The notes below the pieces were generated by a model. The model had not been told where the DNA came from, made no database searches, and saw only the letters and a list, made by a program, of their open reading frames with translations. Positions 57,190-64,000 of a DNA stretch of 64,000 nt are shown here, in pieces. The stretch is from Haemophilus paracuniculus (lineage in GTDB: Bacteria > Pseudomonadota > Gammaproteobacteria > Enterobacterales > Pasteurellaceae). The translations under genes and the position numbers were made by a program. The stretch covers positions 186,001 to 250,000 of the forward strand of contig NZ_MUYA01000007.1 in the NCBI RefSeq assembly GCF_002015115.1. Direction: 5' to 3'. Position 1 is the stretch's first letter, and every line of letters starts with the position of its first letter.

Positions 57190-59100
57190 TTACATTACTA
57201 AACGGCGAATGTCCGCAAGTACACCGTTGATGTAGCTGATGAATCTCGCACCGTCTGCACCGTCAATCACACGGTGATCGAACGATAATGAAAGCGGTAA
57301 CATTAAGCGAGGGGTAAACTCTTTACCATTCCAAACTGGCATCATTTCAGATTTTGACACACCGAGGATCGCCACTTCTGGGGCATTCACGATTGGGGTA
57401 AAGTGGGTTGTACCTAAACCACCAAGGCTTGAAATCGTGAAGCAACCACCTTGCATATCAGAGGCAGTTAATTTACCTTCACGGGCTTTTTTCGACACTT
57501 CCATTAACTCGCGTGAAAGTTCGATAATGCCTTTTTTGTTCACGTTTTTGAACACTGGCACAACTAAGCCGTTCGGGGTATCTACTGCCACACCGATGTT
57601 GATGTATTTTTTGAGGGTCAAACGCTGACCGTCTTCTGAAAGCGAGCTGTTGAAACGTGGGAAGGCTTCTAACGCTTTCGCTGCCGCTTTCATAATGAAC
57701 ACCACAGGGGTAATTTTCACATCGAGTTTTTGTTTTTCAGCGAGTTTGTTTTGCTCTTTGCGGAATTCTTCTAACTCGGTAATGTCGGTGCGGTCGAAGT
57801 GAGTAACGTGTGGAATCATTACCCAGTTGCGGTGTAAGTTCGCACCTGAAATTTTGTTAATGCGTGATAATTCAACTTCTTCGACTTCGCCGAATTTGCT
57901 GAAATCGACTTTCGGCCACGGTAATAAGCCTAAGCCAGCACCATTCGCCACGCCTGTGCCTGCAGGTGCTTTGCCTGATTGAACATCTTCAAACACTTTC
58001 ACCGCAGTTTTAACGTAAGCCTCGATGTCTTCTTTCAACACACGACCTTTGCGACCTGTGCCTTTCACTTTGTCAAGGTTAATGCCGAACTCGCGTGCTA
58101 AACGGCGGATCACTGGGGTTGCGTGTGCGTAACCTGCACTTGCTACCACTTGTTCTTGGCTTAAACCTGCTACGTTGCCTGATTGAGCAGGTTGTGCTGC
58201 TGGTGCTACTGCTTGCGGTGCAGGGGCTGCCACTGGTTGAGCTTGTGCCGCAGTTTGTGGTGCTGCGGCAGGGGCTGCTCCTTGCACTTCAAATCGCATA
58301 ATCAACGAGCCAGTTTTCACTTTGTCGCCAGATTTCACGATGATCTCTTTCACCACACCTGCAAATGGGGCAGGCACTTCCATTGAGGCTTTGTCGCCCT
58401 CAACGGTAATCAACGATTGCTCTTCGCTTACGCTGTCGCCCACTTTGACCATAATTTCAGTTACGTTCACTTCATCGCCACCGATGTCTGGCACGTTTAC
58501 ATCTTTCACGGCAGAAGCCGCCGCTTGTGGTGCGGCTTCCGCTTGAACAGGTGCAGAAGTTGCAGGGGCTGATGATTGAGTTTCAAATTTCATAATCAAT
58601 TTGCCCGTGGAAACTTTGTCGCCCACGTTGATTAAGATCTCTTTTACCACACCTGCGAATGGGGCTGGCACTTCCATTGAGGCTTTGTCGCCCTCAACGT
58701 TGATGATTGACTGCTCTGCTTCAACGCTGTCGCCGACTTTTACCATAATTTCAGTTACGTTTACTTCATCGCCACCGATGTCTGGTACATTTACTTCAAC
58801 CACCGCTGATGCAGTTGCTGCTGGTGCAGGGGCTGCTTCTTTCGCTTCTGATTGAGCTGGGGCTGCTTCGCCTGCTTCTAATACAAGCATTGGCGAGCCA
58901 GTCGAAACTTTATCGCCCACTTTCACTAATACTTCTTTGACCACGCCGGCTTCTGGTGCTGGTACTTCCATTGAGGCTTTGTCGCCCTCAACGTTGATGA
59001 TAGATTGATCGACCGCAATCGTGTCGCCCACTTTTACCATTACTTCGGTTACAGTTACTTCATCGCCACCGATATCTGGCACTTGAATTTGTTTTGACAT
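57190..59100 (-). CDS. aceF: Pyruvate dehydrogenase E2, three lipoyl domains
   Basis: 636 residues. Three lipoyl domains, each with EGDKAS (lipoyl Lys at 41, 139 and 237), linked by Ala/Pro-rich segments. Then a peripheral subunit-binding domain ([21 protein letters not shown]) and the acetyltransferase core ending in [15 protein letters not shown] with the catalytic His. Same architecture as E. coli AceF. Forms the 24-mer core of the complex. Confidence 0.97.
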   Translation of the reverse strand: MSKQIQVPDIGGDEVTVTEVMVKVGDTIAVDQSIINVEGDKASMEVPAPEAGVVKEVLVKVGDKVSTGSPMLVLEAGEAAPAQSEAKEAAPAPAATASAVVEVNVPDIGGDEVNVTEIMVKVGDSVEAEQSIINVEGDKASMEVPAPFAGVVKEILINVGDKVSTGKLIMKFETQSSAPATSAPVQAEAAPQAAASAVKDVNVPDIGGDEVNVTEIMVKVGDSVSEEQSLITVEGDKASMEVPAPFAGVVKEIIVKSGDKVKTGSLIMRFEVQGAAPAAAPQTAAQAQPVAAPAPQAVAPAAQPAQSGNVAGLSQEQVVASAGYAHATPVIRRLAREFGINLDKVKGTGRKGRVLKEDIEAYVKTAVKVFEDVQSGKAPAGTGVANGAGLGLLPWPKVDFSKFGEVEEVELSRINKISGANLHRNWVMIPHVTHFDRTDITELEEFRKEQNKLAEKQKLDVKITPVVFIMKAAAKALEAFPRFNSSLSEDGQRLTLKKYINIGVAVDTPNGLVVPVFKNVNKKGIIELSRELMEVSKKAREGKLTASDMQGGCFTISSLGGLGTTHFTPIVNAPEVAILGVSKSEMMPVWNGKEFTPRLMLPLSLSFDHRVIDGADGARFISYINGVLADIRRLVM

Positions 59101-59126
59101 TTTATGTTCCTTCTTATTATCGATAA

Positions 59127-59302
59127 CCCTCGCCCTTCGGGAGAGGGACAGATTTGACTTCGTTTAGAAGTCAAATCAGGGAGAGGGCAAGCGGTGAGAT
59201 AAGTAAAAATTTTTGCGAAACTGACCGCTTGTTTTCCCTCTCTCTGCGACAAATTGCTGAACGCAATTTGTCGCTGTCTCTCTCCCATTACTGGGAGAGA
59301 GT
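59127..59302. repeat. Modular palindromic repeat, family 2 copy 2
   Basis: About 176 bp between aceE and aceF, inverted relative to copy 1. The same modules occur in the same order. The inner stems differ: GACAAATTG/CAATTTGTC around CGTTCAG, and GATTTGACTT/AAGTCAAATC around CTAAACG. All pair perfectly. It also contains an inverted uptake-signal pair. Confidence 0.85.
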
Positions 59303-59311
59303 TTTGAGAGG

Positions 59312-61969
59312 TTATGCGTATAACGGGTTAATACGATCTACGTTCAAACCGAATTTCGCAATGGCATCTGCCACCACTTTGGTTTCCACCGTGCCTTCTT
59401 TGGCAAGTTGTGATAATGCAGCCACCACCACATAACGAGCGTCCACCTCAAAGTGTTCACGCAAGTTTGCACGACTGTCTGAACGACCGAAACCGTCAGT
59501 ACCTAAAACGTGGTAGTGTTTGCTTGGTACGAACGCACGGATTTGATCCGCATATTGTTTCACATAGTCCGTTGAAGCCACGGTTGGTAAATCCGCTAAC
59601 ACTTGGGCAACGTATGGCACGCGTGGGGTCTCGGTTGGGTGTAACAAGTTCCAACGGATAGCATCGTTACCTTCACGTGCCAACTCGTTGAATGACGGTG
59701 CTGAGAACACATCAGAGGTTACGCCGTAGTCGTTCGCAAGGATCTGTGCCGCTTCACGCACATGACGCATAATCGCACCCGAACCTAATAATTGAACGTG
59801 GCCTTTGCCTTTACCTTGAACGGTTTCAAATTTGTAAAGACCTTTACGGATACCTTCTTCCGCACCCGCTGGCATTGCTGGCTGATCCATTACTTCGTTC
59901 AATGTGGTCATATAGTAGAACACATCTTCTTGTTTTTCGCCGTACATACGGTTGATACCGTCTTGCATAATCACCGCAACTTCAAAGGCGAATGACGGAT
60001 CGTAAGTGATACAGTTAGGAATAATGCCCGCTTGGATATGGCTATGACCGTCTTCGTGCTGTAAGCCCTCGCCGTTAAGGGTTGTACGACCTGATGTACC
60101 ACCCACCATAAAGCCACGGGCAAGTTGGTCGCCTGCGAGCCACATCATATCACCTACACGTTGGAAACCGAACATTGAGTAGTAAATGAAGAATGGGATC
60201 ATCGGTTGGTTGCTGACTGAGTAAGAAGTCGCTGCTGCTACCCAAGATGCTGCACCACCTAATTCGTTGATACCCTCTTGCAATACTTGACCGTCCTTCG
60301 CTTCACGGTAGTAAGCCACTAAATCACGATCTGACGGCACATAATTTTGACCGTGTGGGTTGTAGATACCGATTTGACGGAATAAGCCTTCCATACCGAA
60401 AGTACGCGCTTCGTCCACGATCATAGGCACGATAGTTTTACCGATGTTTTTATCTTTTAATAAGATATTTAACGCACGGCTGAATGCCATTGTGGTTGAA
60501 ATGCCACGCGGTTGCTCTTCCAATAACGCTTGGAATTCTTCGAGAGCTGGTACTTTGTATTCCACATTAAATTTCGGACGGCGAGCTGGCACATAACCGT
60601 TCAACGCTTGACGGTGACCGTGCAAGTAGTTGTACTCTTCTGAACCTTCGGCAAATTTGATGTATTCAAGGTTTTCCACTTGCTCATCGGTTAATGGTAA
60701 TTCAAAGTAATCACGGAAACCTTTAAGGCTCTCTAATGACATTTTTTTCGATTGGTGAGCGGTGTTTTTACTTTCCGCTTCTGGAATTTTATAACCTTTA
60801 ACTTGTTGAGCTAAGATTACAACAGGTTTAGTGGCTTTTTGTGCTTTCGCATAAGCTGCGTAAAGTTTTTCGCTGTCGTGAGCACCACGACGTAAATTCC
60901 AGATTTCATCATCGCTCATATCTGCCACTAATGCAGCCGTTTCTGGATAGCGACCGAAGAAGTGTTCACGAATGTAAGCACCGTCTTTTGATTTAAAGGT
61001 TAAGTAGTCGCCATCAACCACTTCCATCATTAACTGAGCGAGTTTGCCCGAAGTATCTTTGGCGAAGAGTTTATCCCACTCGCTACCCCATAAAACTTTG
61101 ATCACTTCCCAACCCGCACCGGTAAACACGCCTTCTAATTCTTGAACGATTTTACCGTTACCGTTTACTGGGCCGTCTAAGCGTTGCAAGTTACAGCTGA
61201 CGGTAAAGATTAAGTTGTCTAAGCCTTCACGAGCCGCAAATGCTAATGCACCTTTTGACTCGATTTCGTCCATCTCGCCGTCGCCTAAGAACGCATACAC
61301 TTTTTGATCAGCGGTATCTTTTAAGCCACGATTTTCAAGATATTTTAAGAAACGCGCTTGGTAGATCGCATTCACAGGACCTAAACCCATTGATACGGTA
61401 GAGAATTGCCAAAATTCTGGCATCAATTTCGGGTGAGGATAAGAAGATAAGCCATCAACAAAGGCTTCTTGACGGAAATTGTCGAGTTGTTCTTCGGTTA
61501 AACGACCTTCAAGGAACGCACGGGCATACATACCTGGTGCAGCGTGGCCTTGGAAATAGATCAAATCGCCACCGTTTTTCTCGGTTGCTGCTTTGAAGAA
61601 GTGGTTATAGCACACTTCATACATTGTCGCAGCAGATTGGAAAGTCGAAATATGACCACCTAAATCCAAATCTTTCTTCTGGCTACGCAATACCATCGCA
61701 ATGGCATTCCAACGCACCGCAGAACGGATACGGCGTTCGATTTTGTGATCGCCCGGATAAGCAGGTTGCTCAGATACAGGAATGGTGTTCACATAAGCGG
61801 TAGTAACGCCAGACGGCAATGAAACCCCGCCCGCACGCGCTTGATTAACCACTTGCTCAACGATAAATTGAGCTCTTTCTGTACCTTCTTCACGAATTAA
61901 TGAATTAACCGCATCTAACCAATCATTTGTTTCGATTGGATCTACGTCCGAACGTAACATCTCTGACAT
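59312..61969 (-). CDS. aceE: Pyruvate dehydrogenase E1 component
   Basis: 885 residues, homodimeric E1. Thiamine diphosphate motif GDGEMDEIESKGAL...CNLQRLDGPVNGNGK, N-terminal SDVDPIETNDWLDAV and active-site YFQGHAAPGMYARA. It decarboxylates pyruvate and acetylates the E2 lipoyl groups. First gene of the operon; no PdhR palindrome was found upstream. Confidence 0.97.
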   Translation of the reverse strand: MSEMLRSDVDPIETNDWLDAVNSLIREEGTERAQFIVEQVVNQARAGGVSLPSGVTTAYVNTIPVSEQPAYPGDHKIERRIRSAVRWNAIAMVLRSQKKDLDLGGHISTFQSAATMYEVCYNHFFKAATEKNGGDLIYFQGHAAPGMYARAFLEGRLTEEQLDNFRQEAFVDGLSSYPHPKLMPEFWQFSTVSMGLGPVNAIYQARFLKYLENRGLKDTADQKVYAFLGDGEMDEIESKGALAFAAREGLDNLIFTVSCNLQRLDGPVNGNGKIVQELEGVFTGAGWEVIKVLWGSEWDKLFAKDTSGKLAQLMMEVVDGDYLTFKSKDGAYIREHFFGRYPETAALVADMSDDEIWNLRRGAHDSEKLYAAYAKAQKATKPVVILAQQVKGYKIPEAESKNTAHQSKKMSLESLKGFRDYFELPLTDEQVENLEYIKFAEGSEEYNYLHGHRQALNGYVPARRPKFNVEYKVPALEEFQALLEEQPRGISTTMAFSRALNILLKDKNIGKTIVPMIVDEARTFGMEGLFRQIGIYNPHGQNYVPSDRDLVAYYREAKDGQVLQEGINELGGAASWVAAATSYSVSNQPMIPFFIYYSMFGFQRVGDMMWLAGDQLARGFMVGGTSGRTTLNGEGLQHEDGHSHIQAGIIPNCITYDPSFAFEVAVIMQDGINRMYGEKQEDVFYYMTTLNEVMDQPAMPAGAEEGIRKGLYKFETVQGKGKGHVQLLGSGAIMRHVREAAQILANDYGVTSDVFSAPSFNELAREGNDAIRWNLLHPTETPRVPYVAQVLADLPTVASTDYVKQYADQIRAFVPSKHYHVLGTDGFGRSDSRANLREHFEVDARYVVVAALSQLAKEGTVETKVVADAIAKFGLNVDRINPLYA

Positions 61970-62344
61970 AGTCTTTTCCTTTGTTTATGAGTGAAAAATG
62001 ATGATAAGCCAAAGGCTTACCGTTTGCTGAAATATTAATCAAAGCGTTTAACAAAAAACTTACAGATCTACCCGCTTGCAGTTCGCTTTAACGAGCAAAA
62101 TTTCCTGCTATCGCATTGAAAATGAAATATCCCGTTGATTTTAAACATTTTTTATAAAAAATACAAAATTTGTTAAAAAAACGTAGATAAATTTTGCCAC
62201 AAGATACCAAAATTGCTTGATTTTGTCTATTTCTGACAGCCCTAATCCCGCCAAAATGCGAACAATTTACATAAACAAAGACGATTTTCTCGCCGAAAAA
62301 TTCCCCACCGCCCCGTGAAAAAATTTATTTATCTCATAAAATAA
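61970..62344 (-). promoter_or_regulatory. Gene-free upstream region of aceE
   Basis: About 375 bp, A+T-rich, no ORF. It should hold the aceE promoter: on the minus strand a TTAAAAT-like -10 appears in the A/T-rich stretch near 62130-62180, but no confident hexamer pair or operator could be assigned. One uptake-signal-like CCGCTTGCA lies near 62070. Confidence 0.4.
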
Positions 62345-62378
62345 AAAACCATTTATCACAAAAGTCATAAATGGTTTT
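62345..62378 (-). terminator. Terminator after the YdgA-like gene
   Basis: A 12-bp stem AAAACCATTTAT/ATAAATGGTTTT with T run on the minus strand. Confidence 0.85.
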
Positions 62379-62399
62379 ACGCTACACAAATTTAATACG

Positions 62400-63776
62400 T
62401 TATTTTAAGAGCGATCCGCCCAGCATTATCATTAAAAGATAGCCTTGCAGTTCTTGATCGGAAAGGACTTTATCGTTTAATTTCACTTGCTGATTTTCAA
62501 TATCAAGCTGGAATTTCGCCTTGTCGCCCTCAACGTTGAGCAACTGCATTTGAGAGCCTTTATCAAGCAATTCGTTGATAGTATTGGTAGCAAGCTCTTC
62601 GGCGGCTGCAAGATCTTTAAGATCGACTGCGATAAAAGGCTTGAACACTTTAATTAACGCAGGTTTATTTACATCTAGCTCAATTTTTGAGCCGTTAAGC
62701 AATTTGACAAATTCGTTCAGATCATAGCGAGTGTTGTTGGAATCAAGCTGTCCTGATTGAATATCAAGCAACAATTTATTTTTGCCGAGATCATTTTCGA
62801 TCGCCAAATCCCCTTTCACTTTTGGCGAATTTGCCAATATTTCTTCGAAAATTTGGCTACCCTCTGGCATTTGGGCAGCGGCAAAGAGATTTGGCGAAAT
62901 TTGCGATAAGCGATTCAATTTATCCGCATCCAAATTGAGATCAAGATCGAAACTTACTTTGCCGATTTTTTCCTGCTGATTTCCTAACGCGACTCTCGGT
63001 TGCATTTTCAGTTTCACGTTCGACTCTGCTCTACCTTGCTTGATTTTGGTTTCGCCATTTACGCTAAGATTTTCCAAAACAAGACTGCCACCCTCATCAT
63101 TCGTCCGCACAGTTCCCATTTTCACTTCAACATCGCCCAGTTGAATCGCAGGGTATTTCGGATCAGTTTCAAATTTCAACTGATAGGCTAAATTCTCGAT
63201 CTGAACATTATCCAACCTCGCAGAATCCGTTTTAACAGAAACCCCTTTTTGATTTCCGTTCACCGTAATCTCACTAGTTTCTAGCTGATTATCAGGGGTT
63301 TTAAATGGGGTGATTTTGGCTTCGGCATCCAATTCACCACCGTAAGAAACATCAAGTTGCGAAGTGATAATTGCTTTATCGCCAAAAATCGAGGTAAGAC
63401 GGCTATCTTGGCTAGTTTGGCGACCTTCACTACTCAGCAACACAGGCACAAAATTCAATTTTTGCAAACGATTGAGTGGCAACGGCCCGTGGTAAATTTT
63501 TTCCGCCCCGTTAAAAATGAAACTTTTCGATGAACCTTCAAGGAATTCAACTTTCAGATCATAGTTAAGATCAGAACTAAACAAGCCTTTGATAAACTGC
63601 GGATTTTGCATTTCTGCTTGAATACCGTATTGCTCTAACGCTTTTAATTTTTGGTTAGCAAGCGGTAGGATTTCCTGATATTTCTGCTCTACTTGGTTGC
63701 CCGTGTACCAACTTCCCCCTGTTACCACCGCACCAAGTACGGCAACAACGGAAAGAGCTAAGGTTGATTTTTTCAT
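62400..63776 (-). CDS. YdgA-family (DUF945) protein
   Basis: 458 residues. The N-terminal MKKSTLALSVVAVLGAVVTG is a signal or signal anchor followed by GSWYTGNQVEQKYQEI, the family hallmark. The rest is beta-rich with repeated asparaginyl/glutamine segments. E. coli YdgA is of this type; its function is not well known, and an envelope location is likely. Confidence 0.88.
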   Translation of the reverse strand: MKKSTLALSVVAVLGAVVTGGSWYTGNQVEQKYQEILPLANQKLKALEQYGIQAEMQNPQFIKGLFSSDLNYDLKVEFLEGSSKSFIFNGAEKIYHGPLPLNRLQKLNFVPVLLSSEGRQTSQDSRLTSIFGDKAIITSQLDVSYGGELDAEAKITPFKTPDNQLETSEITVNGNQKGVSVKTDSARLDNVQIENLAYQLKFETDPKYPAIQLGDVEVKMGTVRTNDEGGSLVLENLSVNGETKIKQGRAESNVKLKMQPRVALGNQQEKIGKVSFDLDLNLDADKLNRLSQISPNLFAAAQMPEGSQIFEEILANSPKVKGDLAIENDLGKNKLLLDIQSGQLDSNNTRYDLNEFVKLLNGSKIELDVNKPALIKVFKPFIAVDLKDLAAAEELATNTINELLDKGSQMQLLNVEGDKAKFQLDIENQQVKLNDKVLSDQELQGYLLMIMLGGSLLK

Positions 63777-63798
63777 TTTATTTCCTCTTTACATAGTA

Positions 63799-63824
63799 AA
63801 AGAGAATCCCGCAGGATTCTCTTT
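63799..63824 (-). terminator. Terminator after the H-NS gene
   Basis: An 11-bp perfect stem AAAGAGAATCC/GGATTCTCTTT, loop CGCA, with T4 on the minus side. Confidence 0.85.
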
Positions 63825-63842
63825 AAATAGTATTTAAACAAA

Positions 63843-64000
63843 TTAGATTGCGAAATCAGCTAAGGTTTTACCTTGATTTAATGCCGCTTGGATTTCGCGT
63901 GGGGTGCGACCTTGACCTGTCCAAGTTTTTTCATTGCCGTTTACATCAATGAATTTATATTTTGGTGGACGTGGTGCACGCGGTTCACGTTTTTTACGCT
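63843..64000 (-). CDS. hns: H-NS-family nucleoid protein, C-terminal part (5' end outside window)
   Basis: The last 51 codons are visible. [20 protein letters not shown] then [20 protein letters not shown] is the H-NS DNA-binding domain, with the QGR AT-hook-like loop. A basic linker ([11 protein letters not shown]) precedes it. H-NS silences A+T-rich, often horizontally acquired genes, of which this window has several. Confidence 0.93.
   Translation of the reverse strand, partial: RKKREPRAPRPPKYKFIDVNGNEKTWTGQGRTPREIQAALNQGKTLADFAI

Noticed and set aside
58300..59100. DNA repeats in aceF
   Set aside because: They are the three lipoyl domains, the normal architecture of the protein.

Overview
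The window is chromosomal DNA from a member of the Pasteurellaceae, most like the Actinobacillus/Mannheimia side of the family. The evidence is a dense scatter of the 9-mer ACAAGCGGT or its complement (the core of the Apl-type DNA uptake signal sequence) and a set of genes whose closest recognisable arrangement is that of Haemophilus influenzae: the citT-citXG-citF-citE-citD-citC block with a fused CitXG, rec2/comEC, metY-rimP-nusA-infB, aceE-aceF-lpdA, and the PiT transporter with its TIGR00153 partner. No replication origin, rRNA, integrase, transposase or CRISPR array was seen.

Layout. 1-3.1 kb: the end of a restriction-modification locus, with a 5'-truncated methyltransferase and a type IIG-like nuclease-methyltransferase split by an in-frame TAA. 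3.2-9.8 kb: citrate lyase operon (minus strand) with a perfect FNR box upstream. 10-13 kb: sbcB, then a compact three-gene cassette (RelA/SpoT-fold protein broken by one TGA, a 73-residue unknown, a SpoT-type HD hydrolase) that looks like a toxSAS-type toxin-antitoxin module. 13-15.3 kb: Sel1-repeat operon. 15.4-19.1 kb: ybjQ, hpt, an orphan DinJ-like antitoxin, a degenerate ORF and an A+T-rich type II R-M pair. 19.3-29.8 kb: argA, a DNA glycosylase, phosphate transport, glpX, zapB, tdk, comEC and two unknown genes. 29.8-38 kb: a tRNA-like element, recO-era, ppx/gppA, a ROK regulator, a lipoprotein, RpiR/YhcH, a stand-alone FtsK-gamma domain and an MltB-type transglycosylase. 38-47.7 kb: truB-rbfA, an SMR exporter, infB-nusA-rimP, initiator tRNA, ftsH, rlmE. 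48-55.6 kb: guaB, an inserted unknown gene, guaA, and a four-gene iron-siderophore ABC transporter. 55.7-64 kb: lpdA-aceF-aceE, a YdgA-like protein and the end of an H-NS gene.

How it works together. Most genes are core metabolism or information processing: anaerobic citrate cleavage, pyruvate dehydrogenase, GMP synthesis, translation initiation and iron uptake. The accessory parts are two R-M loci, the RelA/SpoT-HD cassette, the orphan antitoxin and several unknown genes, some visibly A+T-rich.

The most interesting signals are these. (1) The RelA/SpoT-HD cassette has a promoter element shared, at identical spacing from the -10 box, with sbcB. A third copy lies beside comEC. The element resembles CRP/CRP-S competence sites. 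(2) A cloverleaf-like 84-nt element has a 12-bp closing stem. (3) Two families of palindromic intergenic repeats have hairpin stems that differ between copies but stay perfectly or nearly perfectly paired. (4) Two genes are interrupted only by a single in-frame stop codon.
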